From NCBI GenBank assembly GCA_002104945.1, contig MCFH01000004.1, positions 248,001 through 312,000 of the forward strand: a stretch of DNA of 64,000 nt, read 5' to 3'. Of the stretch, positions 10,932 through 22,966 are shown one piece after another (within the stretch, counting starts at the first letter, position 1; every line of letters starts with the position of its first letter). The translations under genes were made by a program, and so were the position numbers. The notes below the pieces were generated by a model. It had not been told where the DNA came from and searched no databases. It was given only the letters and a program-made list of their open reading frames with translations. Source of the stretch: Piromyces finnis (lineage: Eukaryota > Neocallimastigomycota > Neocallimastigomycetes > Neocallimastigales > Neocallimastigaceae).

Positions 10932-13900
10932 ATTTTACATTAAAAATGTAATAATAAAAAATTTATTTTTTTTTCTTTTAGAAAAAAAACACAATAAATG
11001 AAAATTATTATTCATTTTTATTAGAATTAAATGTTTTATCAATTTTCCATATGTAATAATAATAATAACAATAATAAAATTATAAAAAAGAATGAATCAT
11101 TATAAAAAAAAAATCGATAAAACATTATCCTAATCCATTATTATAATTAATCTTTTTGGTTATTTTACTCTATTATATATAAATATGTAATATTATTTAA
11201 ATGATGAAAAGGTTCTTACCAAGATTTTCAAAAATAAGAATATTTATTTAAAGAAAAATACTAAAATAAGAATGGATTCATTATCAATTGTTGTTAAACC
11301 CATTTTAAAATTTTTTATTTCATAATATATAAATTTTATTTATTTAAATTGTAATAATTATTTTTTTCAGAATAACATTAAAAATTAATGAATTTTAACT
11401 TTTTTCTGATAATGTGTTTTCATATATAATTACAAGGTACATTGAATAAAAATTTGAAATTAACAATATATTAAATATGACATTAAAAAATAAATCCTTG
11501 TTAAAAAAAGTTATTATATTGCCATGAAAATAATTAATACTTATTATTTTCTATTTAAATTTCAATATTCAAATTTTAAATAGAAAAATGATTAAAATAA
11601 AATAATTAAAAAGAAAGGAAATTATAAAATATTTTATATATTATCATAATAATATAAAAAAAATATTAGTTTTTTAATTAGTAGTTAATTATATAAATAC
11701 TAATTAATTGTAATGTTCTCAAAAAATTGAACTCGATTTTTAATAAAAGAGTTAGAAAATTACCTCTAAAAATATATATATATATATTTTTATTGTTATT
11801 TTATTATTATTATTATTATTATAATTATTATTATTAAAAAAATGAGTATTGTATGTTAATATAAAGTCCATCTTAAGAATTTTATTTTTCTTTTATTTCT
11901 TTAATAATTTAAAGTTTTAAACTATTTCTGTATTTTTATAAATTTAAAATCTACTATATACTTTTTACTATTAAATATAAAAAAAAAATGTTAAAAAATT
12001 ATTAAAGTAATTTATATAATTTAAAGTATATTATTTTTAATATTTTTATTTACTTATATAAAGTATAGTGTCATAATATAAAAAAGAATTTAGTATAGTG
12101 TCTATTAAAATTGAAATAATTAACTATTAATCATAGCTTAAAAGAGATATAATATAATGAAGTAATATCGCTTTTAATTTTAAATAATTAAAGATTTTAG
12201 AGTTTTATATTTTTACGCACAATATTTTTTTCGTTAATTTTATTATTATTACTACTATTGATTTTGATTTGAATAAATATATAATGTATAATTACCTTTT
12301 TTTTCTATGAAATTATAAAAATTTATATAATAAAAACAATAATTATTGAAAATATATATCACTACTTATTTCTATTTTTATTATTTAAAAGATAAATAAT
12401 ATATATAAATGGATAATTATGAAAATGTATATTTAATTTTTTTTTTTAATTTGCATTAATTTTTGTTTCAATGAATATATTTTTTTAAAAAAAAAAAAAA
12501 AAAACTTTAAGAAAAAGTAGCAATTATTAACATTTAGTTAGTTTCTATGATTAAATAACAATTGAAACAAAAAGCTTTTTATTAAAGCATAATAAGTAAA
12601 AATCTTTTTTTAAATTATGTATTAGGTAACCATCTTAATACTATTTATTAATTATTTATTTAAAAAAAATAAGTTTTTTTTATTTTTAAAAATGTTATTT
12701 TCCCATTTTTCATACAAAATAATTTAAAAATCAATATAAATAAATTAATTTATATATGAGAATAATATATTGATAATATAAAGAGAGCATTAACTAAATA
12801 ATATATTTATTAATTTATATTTTAATATATGTATTATGATAAACCTTTTTTTTTTAAAAAATTGAAATCAATTTCCTTTTTTGTTAAATTGAATTACTAA
12901 ATTTATAAAATTAAAATTCATATTTAATGTATAATCCATATATTAAAATATATTGTAATATATTATTAAGGATGCAATGTGTAAATTTTAAAAAACTTAA
13001 AAAAATTTCTAAAAAATGAATGATTCATATTTTTTTTATATTATTTTTTGGCAACGATGCTCAAAAAAGTATTATAAAGAGATGGCCCAATTAAAAACAA
13101 AAACAGAGAGGAAAAAATATATTTTAATAACATTATTAAATAAATATATGTTTGAAATATACTATTTTAATACAATAAGATATATTTCTTTTCATTGTTA
13201 AATATAGTAAAATGATAATGATGAGAATTCAATATTTCTTTAATATTTTTCAAAAAAGGTAATATTTTTCTTTTAAAAATTATAATTAATAATATTTTTT
13301 TAATCTTGAATTTTATTCTTATTAAATAATATTATTATTTTCTGTATTTTTTAGTTTATTACACTATTTTATAATTGATAAGCTTTATAAGTGATTTTTC
13401 ATTTTTTTTTTTAAAATGATATCAAGTCAGGAGTTTAAAATTAATATATTTTTTTTTTAAAAAAAGTTTATGTAAAGATACATTTTTTATTAAACTACTA
13501 TAATTATTATGATAATAAAATTGTTATTTTTTCAAAGCCATGATTTAAACTCCTCTCTTATTATCAATATTTTTACTCATATTACTTTTTTAAATTAATA
13601 AAAAATAATATGAATAATCATTTTAAATTTAAATGTTTCTTTTAAAGGAATATTAAATAGTTATAGCAATGAAATACTAATAAATATATTCTTTAAAAAC
13701 GATCATTTATTATTATTATTATTATCATCATCATTACCAAGTATTTTATTCGTATTTATTATAAATGCCTTTTTATTTTTATTATTATTACAAAAACAGT
13801 TTACTTTTTTTTTTTTTTAAATTGAAAGCATTTATCTATTTTTTAATACCTCCTTTTTTCTATTCCATTCATATCACTTCTATTCCATATAAAATAAATT

Positions 13901-16175
13901 TAATACTTTTTTTAGTTCATCCTCAATTACCATTCTAATAAAAATAATAATAAGCTGATGAAAAACATTTTCTTAAAAAAAGATATATTCAATTATAGTT
14001 TACATATATTATTAATAAATTCAACCATATTCATTATTCATTTTTGAATTAATATTAATATAAATTAATATATTGAATAATTAATTACTAATATATATTA
14101 ATACATTTTTTTTATTCATTAAAAAATTATACAGAATTCGTTCAATATGGAGAGGGTTGAAAAAATTAAATATTAAATTTTTTAAAATATAATAAACTCT
14201 TTACATACTAATATCTATTATAATGCATCATTCTATTTATGTTATCATTAAAGTCGTATTTAAATAATATAAATTTATGTACAAAGATTAATTCTTAATA
14301 CCACTTTTTCTTTTTTAATTATAATGATAATAACATTTATTATTATCTTAAATAATGCCTAAAAGAAGTTAGTCCAGAAAAAAAAAAGTTTCAAAATAAT
14401 AAAATAATCTTAAATGATTTTATTGTCTCTTTTTAAAGTTATACAGATTTTTTTTATTGTTTTTTTAACTTTTTAGATTTAATTATTAAAGTAAAAAAAA
14501 ATGATTTAATTAAATAGGCATGGGTATAAAATTATAAATCAATATATTAAACTATACATTTTATATTATATATAATATATTAAATGATAATACTATATCT
14601 TTTATACTTCATCTATTTAATAAGTTTATTTTTAAATATTAAGATTACCATTCAAAATAAAGTAGATTGTCTAATATGATTAATATATATTATTTTAATA
14701 TAAATCCATATTTTTTTTAAAAAAGTTTAATCTTGTGGGTTATTTAAAAGATGTATGATTCACTTTGTAGGAAAAGGTAAAAACAAAATTTGTCTTTAAA
14801 CATTTCATGTAAATATCTTTTGTTCCTTCATTATTATTTTGGCATGCACAATTTTTATTTATTTAGAATATTATTTGTTTATATAAATTAGAGTTATTAC
14901 TAGTTTTTGTATTTTATTTGTTCATTTAAGTTTCATTTTTTATTTATATTTAATTTATTTTTTATTAAATATAGCAGAATGATTAAAAAGGTGACATGTA
15001 TTGTTTGTAAATATTATATTAATGCTTCTATTATTTAAATAATACTTTTATAAATTAATTTAATTATTAATATAATATATATGTACAGTATAAAAAGCTT
15101 ATCTTAATTCCTCACCTTTTATATTTTGAATATATTAATAGTAAATTATTAAATTTGAAAAATGAATAAAAATTGTTAATAGGTAATATAAAAGTAATAT
15201 AATGGCAATATAATTTTTCAATTATCTTTGATAAGGTTATTTATTTTTACAAAAAATGTAAAAAAAGTATAATAAATTAAATTAGAGAAGAACTTAATTA
15301 AAATATATTTTATTACTTTTTTTTTTTTTTTTTTTTTTTTTTGAAAAATAGTAGTAATAATAAAAAAAACCCAGAAAATTTGACTATTGGAAGCATAAAG
15401 AAATTTATTTAAAATTAATTATAAATTTCAAAAATCCTATAAATATGTAAATTTTTATTTCTTTTTTTTTTTTTTTTTTTTTTTTTCTTTGCAATAAAAA
15501 ATAGAATTTCAGTTATTATATACCAATCTTTTATTTTTTTTACCATAAAAAAAAAGAGAATATTAAATTTTTATTCTTTTTTTATTATTTATTTTTATAT
15601 TAGTTATTATTTATCTTAAATTTCTATTAGAATTTAGAATCTTTTATAGTTCTTTATCTATAAACTAATTTAATATCTATTATAATATCGCTTTACAGTT
15701 ACAAAACTTTTTATATAATAAATTCTATATTGTAAATATCAAAATTTTTTATATATTTTTTATTGAGTATTTAAAATAAATTTATATATAAAGAGTAGGA
15801 TGATAAGGATAATAAACCGAAAATAATTACAGAAATTATAAATTGTTTTATGAAAAGAAAATTGTAACAATATTGTAATATTTTTCACATTTATTAATAA
15901 TATTGAATAGAAATATTATTTTAAAAAATTAAGAATGTGAAAAATTTAAGCAATAATATTAGTGAATTTTATAATTATAAAATAGGATTTTGTAGTATAA
16001 ATATTAAAGAATTATTCAAAATAATTTATAAAAATTCAGGAAAGAATAAAAAAAAAAAAGATAAAAGAAATTCATAAATAAATAAAATAAAAAAAAAATA
16101 GAAAATTTTTCTAAATAAAAACGAAAAAATATTATTAGTTTAAATAGCTTTTATTAAATCAAAATATTAATTGTA
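10932..16175. other. Long AT-rich intergenic desert
   Basis: About 5.2 kb upstream of the trehalose phosphorylase gene. It is dominated by A/T homopolymers (T24 near 15319-15342, T23 near 15464-15486) and short ATT repeats. I found no exon chain on either strand, no repeat family shared with the LINE nest and no RNA gene. The 61-codon open stretch at 13016-13201 has no coding character. Confidence 0.6.
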
Positions 16176-16232
16176 ATCTATTTCTATCGAAAAAATTAAA
16201 AAAAAAAAAAAAGAAGATAGATAGAAATAGAT
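16176..16232 (+). promoter_or_regulatory. 13-bp perfect inverted repeat upstream of trehalose phosphorylase
   Basis: ATCTATTTCTATC at 16176-16188 is the exact reverse complement of GATAGAAATAGAT at 16220-16232, with a 31-nt loop. It lies about 240 bp before the start codon and could form a hairpin in DNA or in a long 5' UTR. A second palindromic AT element, GCTATATATATAATATATAGC, follows at about 16293-16313 and could hold the TATA region. No factor can be named. Confidence 0.3.
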
Positions 16233-16469
16233 AAAGTTAAAAAAAAAAAGATTTTAAATAATTTTCAATTATTATTATATATATATAGAAAGGCTATATA
16301 TATAATATATAGCTTTTTTATTTAGTAATAATAATTAAGAAAATAATATTTTTTAAATTATAATAAAACAGTATATCTATAAAAAAACCTTATTAATTGT
16401 ATTATTATTTTTTAATATATTATTAATATTGAATAAAAATAAATATTAAAATAGTTTAACAACAACAAA

Positions 16470-18467
16470 ATGCTTAGTTTTCTTAGAGGTTGGAACCGTC
16501 CACGTACTTTAAAGGCTCGTAAGTCAATGTTAGATCTTCAAGCTAACAGTACTACTGCTACTTTAGCTAACATTGCTGCTAAGGCTTCTACTAATCTTCA
16601 TGAATACAAAATTTCTTCTCTTAGTGACTCTACCGCTTTATACTTAGGTATTGGTGGTGCTAACAATAAGAACATTGCTCAATTTAATATTTGTATTTCT
16701 GATGGTGTTAACCCAGTTCACTATCTTTTCCGTGAAATTGAATTCCCACAAAACCAAGACCTTTCAAACCCAGAAGTTCTCAAGCAACGTGGTGATAATA
16801 TTCAAAATGAAATTATTGAATGTATTGATGAATTCCAAAAGGCTAATGATATTAAGATTATTGGTGCCACTTTACTTAGACCATTATTAGATTCATGGGG
16901 TGTTACCCGTTTACCAGAAGAACTCTGGTCAAAGTTAGATATTGTTCCATTTGTTCTCGACAATGAAAAGGATGTTATTAACTACGACTTCGGACCAAAC
17001 TCTGATGTCCCAGTTGATGCTAATGGCAAAATTAACCTTGTTAATATTGATGATTACAAGGGTACTGTTTCTAAGGAAACTTGGGATGTTCTTATGAAGA
17101 TCACTGAACGTTTAAGAGATGAACAAGACTTAAAGATTGCCTTCTTCAATGCTACTCCACAAGGTGGTGGTGTCGCTTTAATGAGACATGCTGGTATTCG
17201 TTTATTCCGTCTTTTAGGTGTTAAGTGCCGTTGGTTTGTTCCATTCCCAGATAACGATGTCTTCCGTATCACCAAGAACAACCACAATATTTTACAAGGT
17301 GTTGCTGATCCAAACCTTCGTCTTACTGAAGATAACAAGAAGACTTACGAAGCCTGGATTAAGGCCAATGTTGAAAAGTATTGGTTAAACGATGTTTTCA
17401 GAGAATGCAATGTTATCTTCATTGATGATCCACAAATGGTTGGTCTTGTTCCATATATTAAGGAAGTTAACCCAGCCTGTAAGATTCTTTACCGTTCTCA
17501 CATTCAAATTCGTGCTGATTTAGCTAATACTCCAGGATCTCCACAAAATGGTGTCTGGTCTTACTTATGGTCTTTCATTCAACACTGTGATTTATTCATT
17601 AGTCACCCAGTTCTTTCTTTCATTCCAGATGAAGTTCCACTTGAAAAGACTGTTCTTATGCCAGCTGCTTCTGACCCAATCGATGGTTTAAACAAGGAAT
17701 TAAATGACAATGAAATGGATTACTACATTGGTATTTTCAATCGTATTTGTGCTGAACAAGGAACCAAGAACACTCTTGACCCAGAACGTCCAAACATTAT
17801 TCAAATTGCTCGTTTCGATCCAGCCAAGGGTATTCCAGATGTTATTGATTCCTATGCTATCTTACGTAAAAAGATGAATGATGCTGGTTATCCAGTTGAA
17901 AAGACTCCACAATTAGTTATTTGTGGTCATGGTGCTATTGATGACCCAGATGCTTCCATTATCTATGCTCAAGTTATGGATCAATTAAAGGATCCAAAGT
18001 ACAAGAATGTTGTTAACGACATCATTGTTGCTCGTCTTCCACCAAGTGACCAACTTTTAGATGCTGTTTTACGTCGTTCCTACCTTGCTTTACAATTATC
18101 TCACCGTGAAGGTTTCGAAGTTAAGGTTACTGAAGCTTTAGCTAAAGGTATTCCAGTTGTTGCTGCTCGTGCTGGTGGTATTCCATTACAAATTAAGGAT
18201 GGTAAGACTGGTTTCTTATGTGAAGTTGGCGATTGTGAAGCTGTTGCTCAACGTATGTTTGAACTCTTTGATAATCCAAAACTTCATGCTCGTATGAGTA
18301 AGGATTCTTCTCGTTTATGTACTGAAGAATTCTGGACTATTTTCAACTACATGCACTGGATGTTCATGGCTTCTGAAATTTATGAAAAGGGTGCTCTTGT
18401 TGGTAACCGTCGTTGGATTAAGGAATTCTGGTATGAAAAGTACAACTACACTCCAATTCAAGAATAA
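16470..18467 (+). CDS. Retaining trehalose phosphorylase / trehalose synthase (GT4)
   Basis: Reversibly converts trehalose and phosphate to glucose and alpha-glucose-1-phosphate, keeping the alpha configuration; a cytosolic enzyme of trehalose storage and stress metabolism in fungi. The 665-residue protein has the GT-B fold. Residues 227-240 ([14 protein letters not shown]) carry the glycine-rich segment typical of this family near the acceptor site. The C-terminal Rossmann half holds [12 protein letters not shown] and an E-x7-E pair at E547 and E555 ([11 protein letters not shown]). No introns interrupt it, unlike most multi-domain neighbours. Codons favour CGT, AAG, TTC, GGT and CCA, a sign of strong expression. 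The start follows an AACAACAACAAAATG context. Fungal relatives such as the Grifola, Pleurotus and Neurospora clock-controlled ccg-9 proteins are somewhat longer, mainly at the N terminus. The sister GT4 activities, sucrose or sucrose-phosphate synthases, fit less well. Confidence 0.88.
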   Translation: MLSFLRGWNRPRTLKARKSMLDLQANSTTATLANIAAKASTNLHEYKISSLSDSTALYLGIGGANNKNIAQFNICISDGVNPVHYLFREIEFPQNQDLSNPEVLKQRGDNIQNEIIECIDEFQKANDIKIIGATLLRPLLDSWGVTRLPEELWSKLDIVPFVLDNEKDVINYDFGPNSDVPVDANGKINLVNIDDYKGTVSKETWDVLMKITERLRDEQDLKIAFFNATPQGGGVALMRHAGIRLFRLLGVKCRWFVPFPDNDVFRITKNNHNILQGVADPNLRLTEDNKKTYEAWIKANVEKYWLNDVFRECNVIFIDDPQMVGLVPYIKEVNPACKILYRSHIQIRADLANTPGSPQNGVWSYLWSFIQHCDLFISHPVLSFIPDEVPLEKTVLMPAASDPIDGLNKELNDNEMDYYIGIFNRICAEQGTKNTLDPERPNIIQIARFDPAKGIPDVIDSYAILRKKMNDAGYPVEKTPQLVICGHGAIDDPDASIIYAQVMDQLKDPKYKNVVNDIIVARLPPSDQLLDAVLRRSYLALQLSHREGFEVKVTEALAKGIPVVAARAGGIPLQIKDGKTGFLCEVGDCEAVAQRMFELFDNPKLHARMSKDSSRLCTEEFWTIFNYMHWMFMASEIYEKGALVGNRRWIKEFWYEKYNYTPIQE

Positions 18468-19000
18468 ATGAACTTATCTTTTTTTTTTTAAACTAAATAA
18501 ATTTTATTTATAAAAAATTTTTTATCTGTTTTTCAATTTTTTCCCATTTTTTTTTTAAATATATATAAAGAAAAAATGGAAAAAAAAGAAAATTCAAAAT
18601 CATTTTTAAAAGAACATATAAAATATTTTTATACATTACAAGTTATACAATCATTTTATCAATTTTTTTTTATTTTATATTAAAATCTGTTTAATTTTCA
18701 ACTATATTTAATATTTTTATTATATATTATATCCACTTATTCATTTAAATGTATATGTTATACGTACAATTATATATTATAAAATATGTATTATTTATAT
18801 TTAAATAAATAAAATAAAAATATATAAATATATAAATTAATTTTGTATATAAATGAAACTTTTTTATATCTTTTTTTTTTTTTTTTTTTAAAAAAAAAGA
18901 AAGTTATAATAGAAACCTATCAGGATTAATAAAAACCTTATTTTTTTTTTTTTTTGGTAATAGTAAATTCAAAAAAATTGGTATTTTTTAAATTCTAGAA
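18468..19000. other. 3' flank of trehalose phosphorylase
   Basis: AT-rich sequence holding the 3' UTR and the left flank of the LINE nest. No gene. It contains a T16-A8 foldback near 18875-18899. Old LINE sequence becomes recognisable at about 19001. Confidence 0.6.
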
Positions 19001-19072
19001 AGATCCAACATTTTATTTAGCGGGAAAACCCATTCCAACTATTGATGGCTACACTTATTTTGATAAGAATTT

Positions 19073-19173
19073 CATTTGTGCTTATTTAAACATATTTTTT
19101 TATTTTTATTTTATTTTTTAATTTTTATATTACATGTATTATAATTTTAATAAAGTTTAAAATATTTGATGCC

Positions 19174-19207
<34 letters not shown>
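19073..19207 (+). mobile_element. Solo LINE 3' UTR insertion with poly(A)
   Basis: A severely 5'-truncated copy: only about 100 bp of the 3' UTR ending in GATGCCGTT and a run of 31 A (19177-19207). It interrupts the relic, with GAATTT duplicated on both sides (19067-19072 and 19208-19213; 8 bp if the preceding AA is counted). No coding capacity. Confidence 0.8.
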
Positions 19208-19209
<2 letters not shown>

Positions 19210-19229
19210 ATTTGTCTCTTAAGCCAGTT

Positions 19230-19790
19230 TTAATGTGTATGATTATTCTAGTGTGTACAGTAAAATATTTAAATTCCTTCTTGGGGGAAGAAGTTTTAAC
19301 AATATTAATTACAATTCAAGGGAATGGAAAGAACTTTGTAAGCGTCAGATTCAATCTGATACTAACGAAGGAACACCATTCTTGACGGTAACCGCGGAAC
19401 TTCTAACCAAAATCATGCCTTTTGCTATTGGCCAGCAATGGACAATGTTCAAAAGGTTTGAAGCAACATCCAAGAGCGTCAATGCTGAAGAAACAGTAAG
19501 ACAGGCCAGGAGGGCCAGCGCAACCAATGGAGATCATAATTTTGTTCCATGACAAAATTTTGATCTTTGGCTCGGTGTCCCATTGGAAGTCAAATACAAT
19601 TATTATACTTTAGTATGATAGTGGCTTTCTTACTTTAATTAAAATTACTAGAATACATTATACCCAATTTTTATTCATTTGTGTTTATTTAAACATATTT
19701 TTTTTTATTTTTATTTTTATTTTTTAATTTTTTATTACATGTATTATAATTTTAATTAAATTAATAATAAAGTTTAAAATATTTGATGCC

Positions 19791-19821
<31 letters not shown>
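19230..19821 (+). mobile_element. 5'-truncated LINE copy (C-terminus plus 3' UTR)
   Basis: Contains the last about 105 codons of the element's ORF (19235-19549, stop 19550-19552), the 3' UTR and a run of 28 A (19794-19821). It is flanked by the 13-bp duplication TCTTAAGCCAGTT (19217-19229 and 19822-19834), direct evidence of target-primed insertion into the relic. The encoded tail matches the other copies except for a few substitutions (for example D for G in IQSDTNEG). No catalytic domain is present. Confidence 0.85.
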
Positions 19822-19826
<5 letters not shown>

Positions 19827-19883
19827 AGCCAGTTATTAAAGCTCTTAATAGGAAGGTTTTGAAAGGACTTTTCTCAATCAGTC

Positions 19884-22655
19884 ATTGATTACATCCACAA
19901 AAGATGTAATGAATTTAGGAAACAAGAATATCTTCATTGGATTAAAACAGGATGTGAGTATATGAAGAGTCATAATCCTAAGAAGGCCTGGAAATGGATC
20001 AAGAAAACTGCAAAAATTGGAAAAGATTCTTTCTTTATTGCTCAACCAATTAAAAATAAAAATGGAGAATTAGTTGTTGCTACGGAAGAACAACTAGATG
20101 TGTGGCATGATCATTTCGAAAATCTTGCATCAGATCCAAGTGGTGTAAGTCTTGATTTGGAGCATTGGTATGAAGAACCAACGAATAAACGTTTTTCACT
20201 TCCTATGCTTGATGAGTGGGATATCAACCAAGATATTAGTATTGATGAAGTCAAGTCAGCTATCCTCTCTACTCCAAATTATAAAGCATCAGGTCCGGAT
20301 GGTATTCCAATTGAATTTTACAAAGCATTAATTCCATCAAGTAATGATTCTAATAATGCTACAGATAATAATTCTTCTGGTAATACTACTTCAGATAATG
20401 ATGCTCATGGGTTAAATTTTATTCTTAAATTATTCAACCGTATTTGGGATGGAGACTTCCCCAACTCATGGAATGAATCCAGTATTGTTTCTATTCCTAA
20501 GAAGGGAGATTTGACAGATTGTTATAACTATCGAGGTATATCACTTATCAATAATGGTATTAAGTTGATTTCCAAAATTGTCACCACTAGAATCTCAGAA
20601 TATGGTTTAAAGAATAATTTCATTAGACCTGAACAATTTGGTTTTCGAAAAAAGGAAGAAAGTATTAGTCTTTTCATTTCAATCCAAGAAATATGCCGTA
20701 GACGTCAATTAGATAATAAAGAGACATATTTGGCCTTTTTAGATCTCAGGAAAGCATACGATTCAGTCCCAATCGGTAATATTCTCCATAAATTAGATTG
20801 TTTAGGAATCCGAGGTAAGAGTTTACAATTCATCAAAAATTTATATTTAACATCTAAGGCTAATGTCAAATTAGATGGACAATTCTCGAAATCTTTTGAT
20901 GTGAAGAAAGGAGTCCGTCAAGGATGCCCTCTTTCTCCTATTCTCTTTAATCTCTTTATTAATGATATATTTAGAGAGTGCGAAGATCTAGGAGTCAGTT
21001 TAGGTGACACTCGATGCTGTGGTGGACTTTTTGCAGATGATATAGTTATTTGTGCTCCAACAAGAGGATGCTTAAAAAAGATGCTTAGAAGAGTTAATGA
21101 ATGGGCACTGTATAATGAAATGGAATTTGGTATCCAGAAATGTTCAACGATGGTGATTCGTCCTGAATCAATAGAAAATCAGAACAAGAGAGATCCAACA
21201 TTTTACTTAGCAGGACAACCCATTCCAACTACTGATTGCTATACTTATCTTGGTGTTCCATTTGATAAGAATCTGTCCCTTAAACCAGTAATTAAAGCTC
21301 TTAATAACAAGGTTTTGAAAGGACTTTTCTCAGTCAGTAAATTCTTAAGAAATCCTAATATTCCTATTCCTTTCAAAAAACTAGTACTTAACTCACAAGT
21401 GATTAGCAGAGTTTCATACTTTGCACCATTACTTGGATCCAACAAAGCTAGGTCTAGGATTGCTCAGAAGCATGTTAACAAAGGAATACGATGGGTTGCC
21501 GGAGTTCATAAAGCTGTATCGTTTATATCTTTATACTCTATTTCAAAAGATTTGAATATTCCTCCATTGTCAGCCAAATGTGCGTTAGCTCAGGTTAGAT
21601 GTTTTAACAAATGGAAAAACTCAAATTGTATTATCTCACACCTTGTCAATTACATTCCTAAATTTAGAAAATACACGTGGTGCAAATCAAGTAGGACACT
21701 TGATAAAAAACTAAAGAAACATGGAGATGTTAAAGCAGTTAAAAACTTTTATTGGAAAGATCTCAAAGGGAATTCAATCAAAGCGCAATATTATGATGAT
21801 AATAAATTTATTGAAACTAAAGATTTTATTAAATTATGTTATGAGTACCCAGAGTTTGCCTATGGCTTCTACTGGCTCTTGAAAGCAAGAAGCGGATACA
21901 AGTTGGATGCTAGAGTTGCCAAAGCTGCTAAATTTGTTGATCCAGTTTGTCCTAACTACTGTCCATGTTGCAAGTGTGGAGATCAAAGTATTAAACATTG
22001 GTTATTAGATTGTCCAACATTTAGAGATATCCGTATTAAACATTATGATTCCATAGTCCAGCTATTAAATTTTTTCAGTCAACGTAATTCCAATAGTCCT
22101 ATCAATAATAATGAAATTGATAATATCAGTAGAGATAGTAATAATATTAATAGTAATAGTAACAATAGTAGTAATAACAATAGTAATAGTAACAATAGTA
22201 ATAGTAACAATAGTAATAATAACAATAATAGAAATAATAATATTAGTAATGATAGCAATAGTGAAGATAATAATTCTAATTTAGATAGTAATTTAGTTAA
22301 TGATAGTAATAGTTCTAATAATCCGGTGAATATTAATGTGTATGATTATTCTAGTGTGTGCAGTAAAATATTTAAATTCCTTCTTGGGGGAAGAAGTTTT
22401 AACAATATTAATTACAATTCAAGGGAATGGAAAGAACTTTGTAAGCGTCAGATTCAATCTGGTACTAATGAAGGAACACCATTCTTGACGGTAACCGCGG
22501 AACTTCTAACCAAAATCATGCCTTTTGCTATTGGCCAGCAATGGTCAATGTTCAAAAGGTTTGAAGCAACATCCAAGAGCGTCAATGCTGAAGAAACAGT
22601 AAGACAGGCCAGGAGGGCCAGCGCAACCAATGGAGATCATAATTTTGTTCCATGA
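19884..22655 (+). CDS. LINE reverse transcriptase fragment (no endonuclease)
   Basis: An open 923-codon frame with no stops. It lacks the N-terminal Q/S-rich part and the AP-like endonuclease, so it cannot be autonomous. It contains the full RT: SIVSIPKKGD and YRGISL, then LDLRKAYDSV, VRQGCPLSPILFNLFIND and the catalytic GGLFADDIVIC. An Asn/Ser microsatellite-like stretch (about 22100-22320) follows a C-terminal Cys/His cluster (CPCC-K-C-G...H...DC). The first internal ATG is at 19962; whether it is ever translated is unknown. Confidence 0.8.
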   Translation: MDYIHKRCNEFRKQEYLHWIKTGCEYMKSHNPKKAWKWIKKTAKIGKDSFFIAQPIKNKNGELVVATEEQLDVWHDHFENLASDPSGVSLDLEHWYEEPTNKRFSLPMLDEWDINQDISIDEVKSAILSTPNYKASGPDGIPIEFYKALIPSSNDSNNATDNNSSGNTTSDNDAHGLNFILKLFNRIWDGDFPNSWNESSIVSIPKKGDLTDCYNYRGISLINNGIKLISKIVTTRISEYGLKNNFIRPEQFGFRKKEESISLFISIQEICRRRQLDNKETYLAFLDLRKAYDSVPIGNILHKLDCLGIRGKSLQFIKNLYLTSKANVKLDGQFSKSFDVKKGVRQGCPLSPILFNLFINDIFRECEDLGVSLGDTRCCGGLFADDIVICAPTRGCLKKMLRRVNEWALYNEMEFGIQKCSTMVIRPESIENQNKRDPTFYLAGQPIPTTDCYTYLGVPFDKNLSLKPVIKALNNKVLKGLFSVSKFLRNPNIPIPFKKLVLNSQVISRVSYFAPLLGSNKARSRIAQKHVNKGIRWVAGVHKAVSFISLYSISKDLNIPPLSAKCALAQVRCFNKWKNSNCIISHLVNYIPKFRKYTWCKSSRTLDKKLKKHGDVKAVKNFYWKDLKGNSIKAQYYDDNKFIETKDFIKLCYEYPEFAYGFYWLLKARSGYKLDARVAKAAKFVDPVCPNYCPCCKCGDQSIKHWLLDCPTFRDIRIKHYDSIVQLLNFFSQRNSNSPINNNEIDNISRDSNNINSNSNNSSNNNSNSNNSNSNNSNNNNNRNNNISNDSNSEDNNSNLDSNLVNDSNSSNNPVNINVYDYSSVCSKIFKFLLGGRSFNNINYNSREWKELCKRQIQSGTNEGTPFLTVTAELLTKIMPFAIGQQWSMFKRFEATSKSVNAEETVRQARRASATNGDHNFVP

Positions 22656-22893
22656 CAAAATTTTGATCTTTGGCTCGGTGTCCCATTGGAAGTCAAATAC
22701 AATTATTATATTTTAGTATAATAGTGGCTTTCTTACTTTAATTAAAATTACTAGAATACATTATACCCAATTTTTATTCATTTGTGTTTATTTAAACATA
22801 TTTTTTTTTTATTTTTATTTTAATTTTAATTTTTTTATTACATGTATTATAATTTTAATTAAATTAATAATAAAGTTTAAAATATTTGATGCC

Positions 22894-22954
<61 letters not shown>
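19884..22954 (+). mobile_element. LINE copy, 5'-truncated, RT domain intact
   Basis: Starts inside the coding region, between the endonuclease and RT domains, and runs through the stop at 22653-22655, the 3' UTR with AATAAA at 22869-22874, and a run of 58 A (22897-22954). Its flanks are TTCTCAATCAGTC (19871-19883) and TTCTCAGTCAGTC (22955-22967), a 13-bp target duplication with one mismatch. It is nearly identical to the downstream copy over the shared 2.7 kb, apart from an N/S-rich stretch of variable length, so both are recent. Confidence 0.88.
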
Positions 22955-22956
<2 letters not shown>

Positions 22957-22966
22957 CTCAGTCAGT

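Larger units (their letters stand above)
19001..19883 (+). pseudogene. Old LINE relic, split into three pieces by later insertions
   Basis: Three short pieces read continuously against the reverse-transcriptase part of the intact copy: 19001-19072, 19208-19229 and 19822-19883. Together they correspond to the segment just after the FADD region (RDPTFYLAG...PFDKN...LKPV...FSVS), with a small deletion removing L-G-V-P. They carry shared private substitutions such as CTTAAGCC where the intact copies have CTTAAACC, so they are one older element. The gaps between the pieces are later insertions with target duplications. Nothing of this copy is functional. Confidence 0.8.

Noticed and set aside
13016-13201. 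61-codon open stretch on the plus strand
   Set aside because: Lys/Ile/Tyr-rich, no domain, isolated in a 5-kb AT desert; compatible with chance.
17054-17338. 94-codon frame antisense to trehalose phosphorylase
   Set aside because: Shadow of a well-supported coding region with strong codon bias.
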